Shown here in pieces: positions 63,988 to 64,000 of a stretch of 64,000 nt of DNA. Location of the stretch: NCBI GenBank assembly GCA_025200525.1, contig CM045767.1:122810346-122874345 (forward strand), given 5' to 3'. This DNA comes from Camellia lanceoleosa (Eukaryota > Streptophyta > Magnoliopsida > Ericales > Theaceae). Made by a program: the position numbers and the translations under genes. Each line of letters starts with the position of its first letter. Positions within the stretch are counted from its first letter, which is position 1. The notes under the pieces were generated by a model. It was not told where the DNA came from, did no database searches, and saw nothing but the letters and a program-made list of their open reading frames with translations.

Positions 63988-64000
63988 TTTTAATCTTTAT

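Overview
The window is plant nuclear DNA, almost certainly from a eudicot and from a repeat-rich (heterochromatin-like) region. The evidence is Ty1/copia and Ty3/gypsy retrotransposons with plant-type primer-binding sites, plant-type Helitrons ending in a hairpin plus CTAG, a CACTA-like terminus, a Mutator-like element with a 9-bp target duplication, several small inverted-repeat elements, and an AT-rich background. No intact host gene is visible. Nearly every coding signal belongs to a transposable element or to a host gene fragment carried by one. The species cannot be named from sequence alone.

Left part (1-24,598). A CACTA-like element (about 691-6540) carries exons of a TM9SF/nonaspanin membrane-protein gene, one with an in-frame stop. 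A head-to-tail chain of Helitrons on the minus strand follows: a degenerate autonomous element A (6867-18562) with a multi-exon Rep-helicase gene, non-autonomous B (18563-19518) and C (19519-21241), and a truncated 3' end D (21249-21429). A Rep-helicase exon of A is split by a solo LTR (10773-12925, target duplication ACTCC). From 21.4 to 24.6 kb there are diverged tandem repeats and two nested inverted-repeat elements.

Central part (24,599-57,875) is a nested stack that can be untangled from its 5-bp target duplications. The host layer is a minus-strand solo LTR (family 1, duplication ATTTA), now in four pieces that sum to about 2.17 kb. Three elements sit inside it: a copia element reduced to RT and RNase H (24659-28626, AAGGG); a 12.7-kb element with long LTRs, a tRNA-Arg-type primer site, no gag-pol, many tandem arrays and one antisense ORF (29093-41811, CCTGG); and a full-length Tekay-like chromovirus of the same family 1 (42112-56518, CTATC). 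That chromovirus holds two solo LTRs of a second family in opposite orientations (44343-46726, GTATC; 47394-49755, TGGCT). Its polyprotein has at least a dozen stops, one frameshift, and a deletion of the RT catalytic segment.

Right part (57,876-64,000) has diverged duplicated segments, a Pack-MULE candidate (60600-61843, duplication TTTATAATA) carrying a 54-codon secreted-peptide-like ORF and a dense array of AT palindromes, two long-armed foldback elements of one family, and a small inverted-repeat element at the right edge.

The most unusual signals are the directly abutting Helitron chain; the clusters of the palindrome CGCTCGAGCG shared by two LTR families; the coding-deficient element with tandem tRNA-like units and an antisense coiled-coil ORF; and the gene fragments carried by CACTA-, Helitron- and Mutator-type elements.
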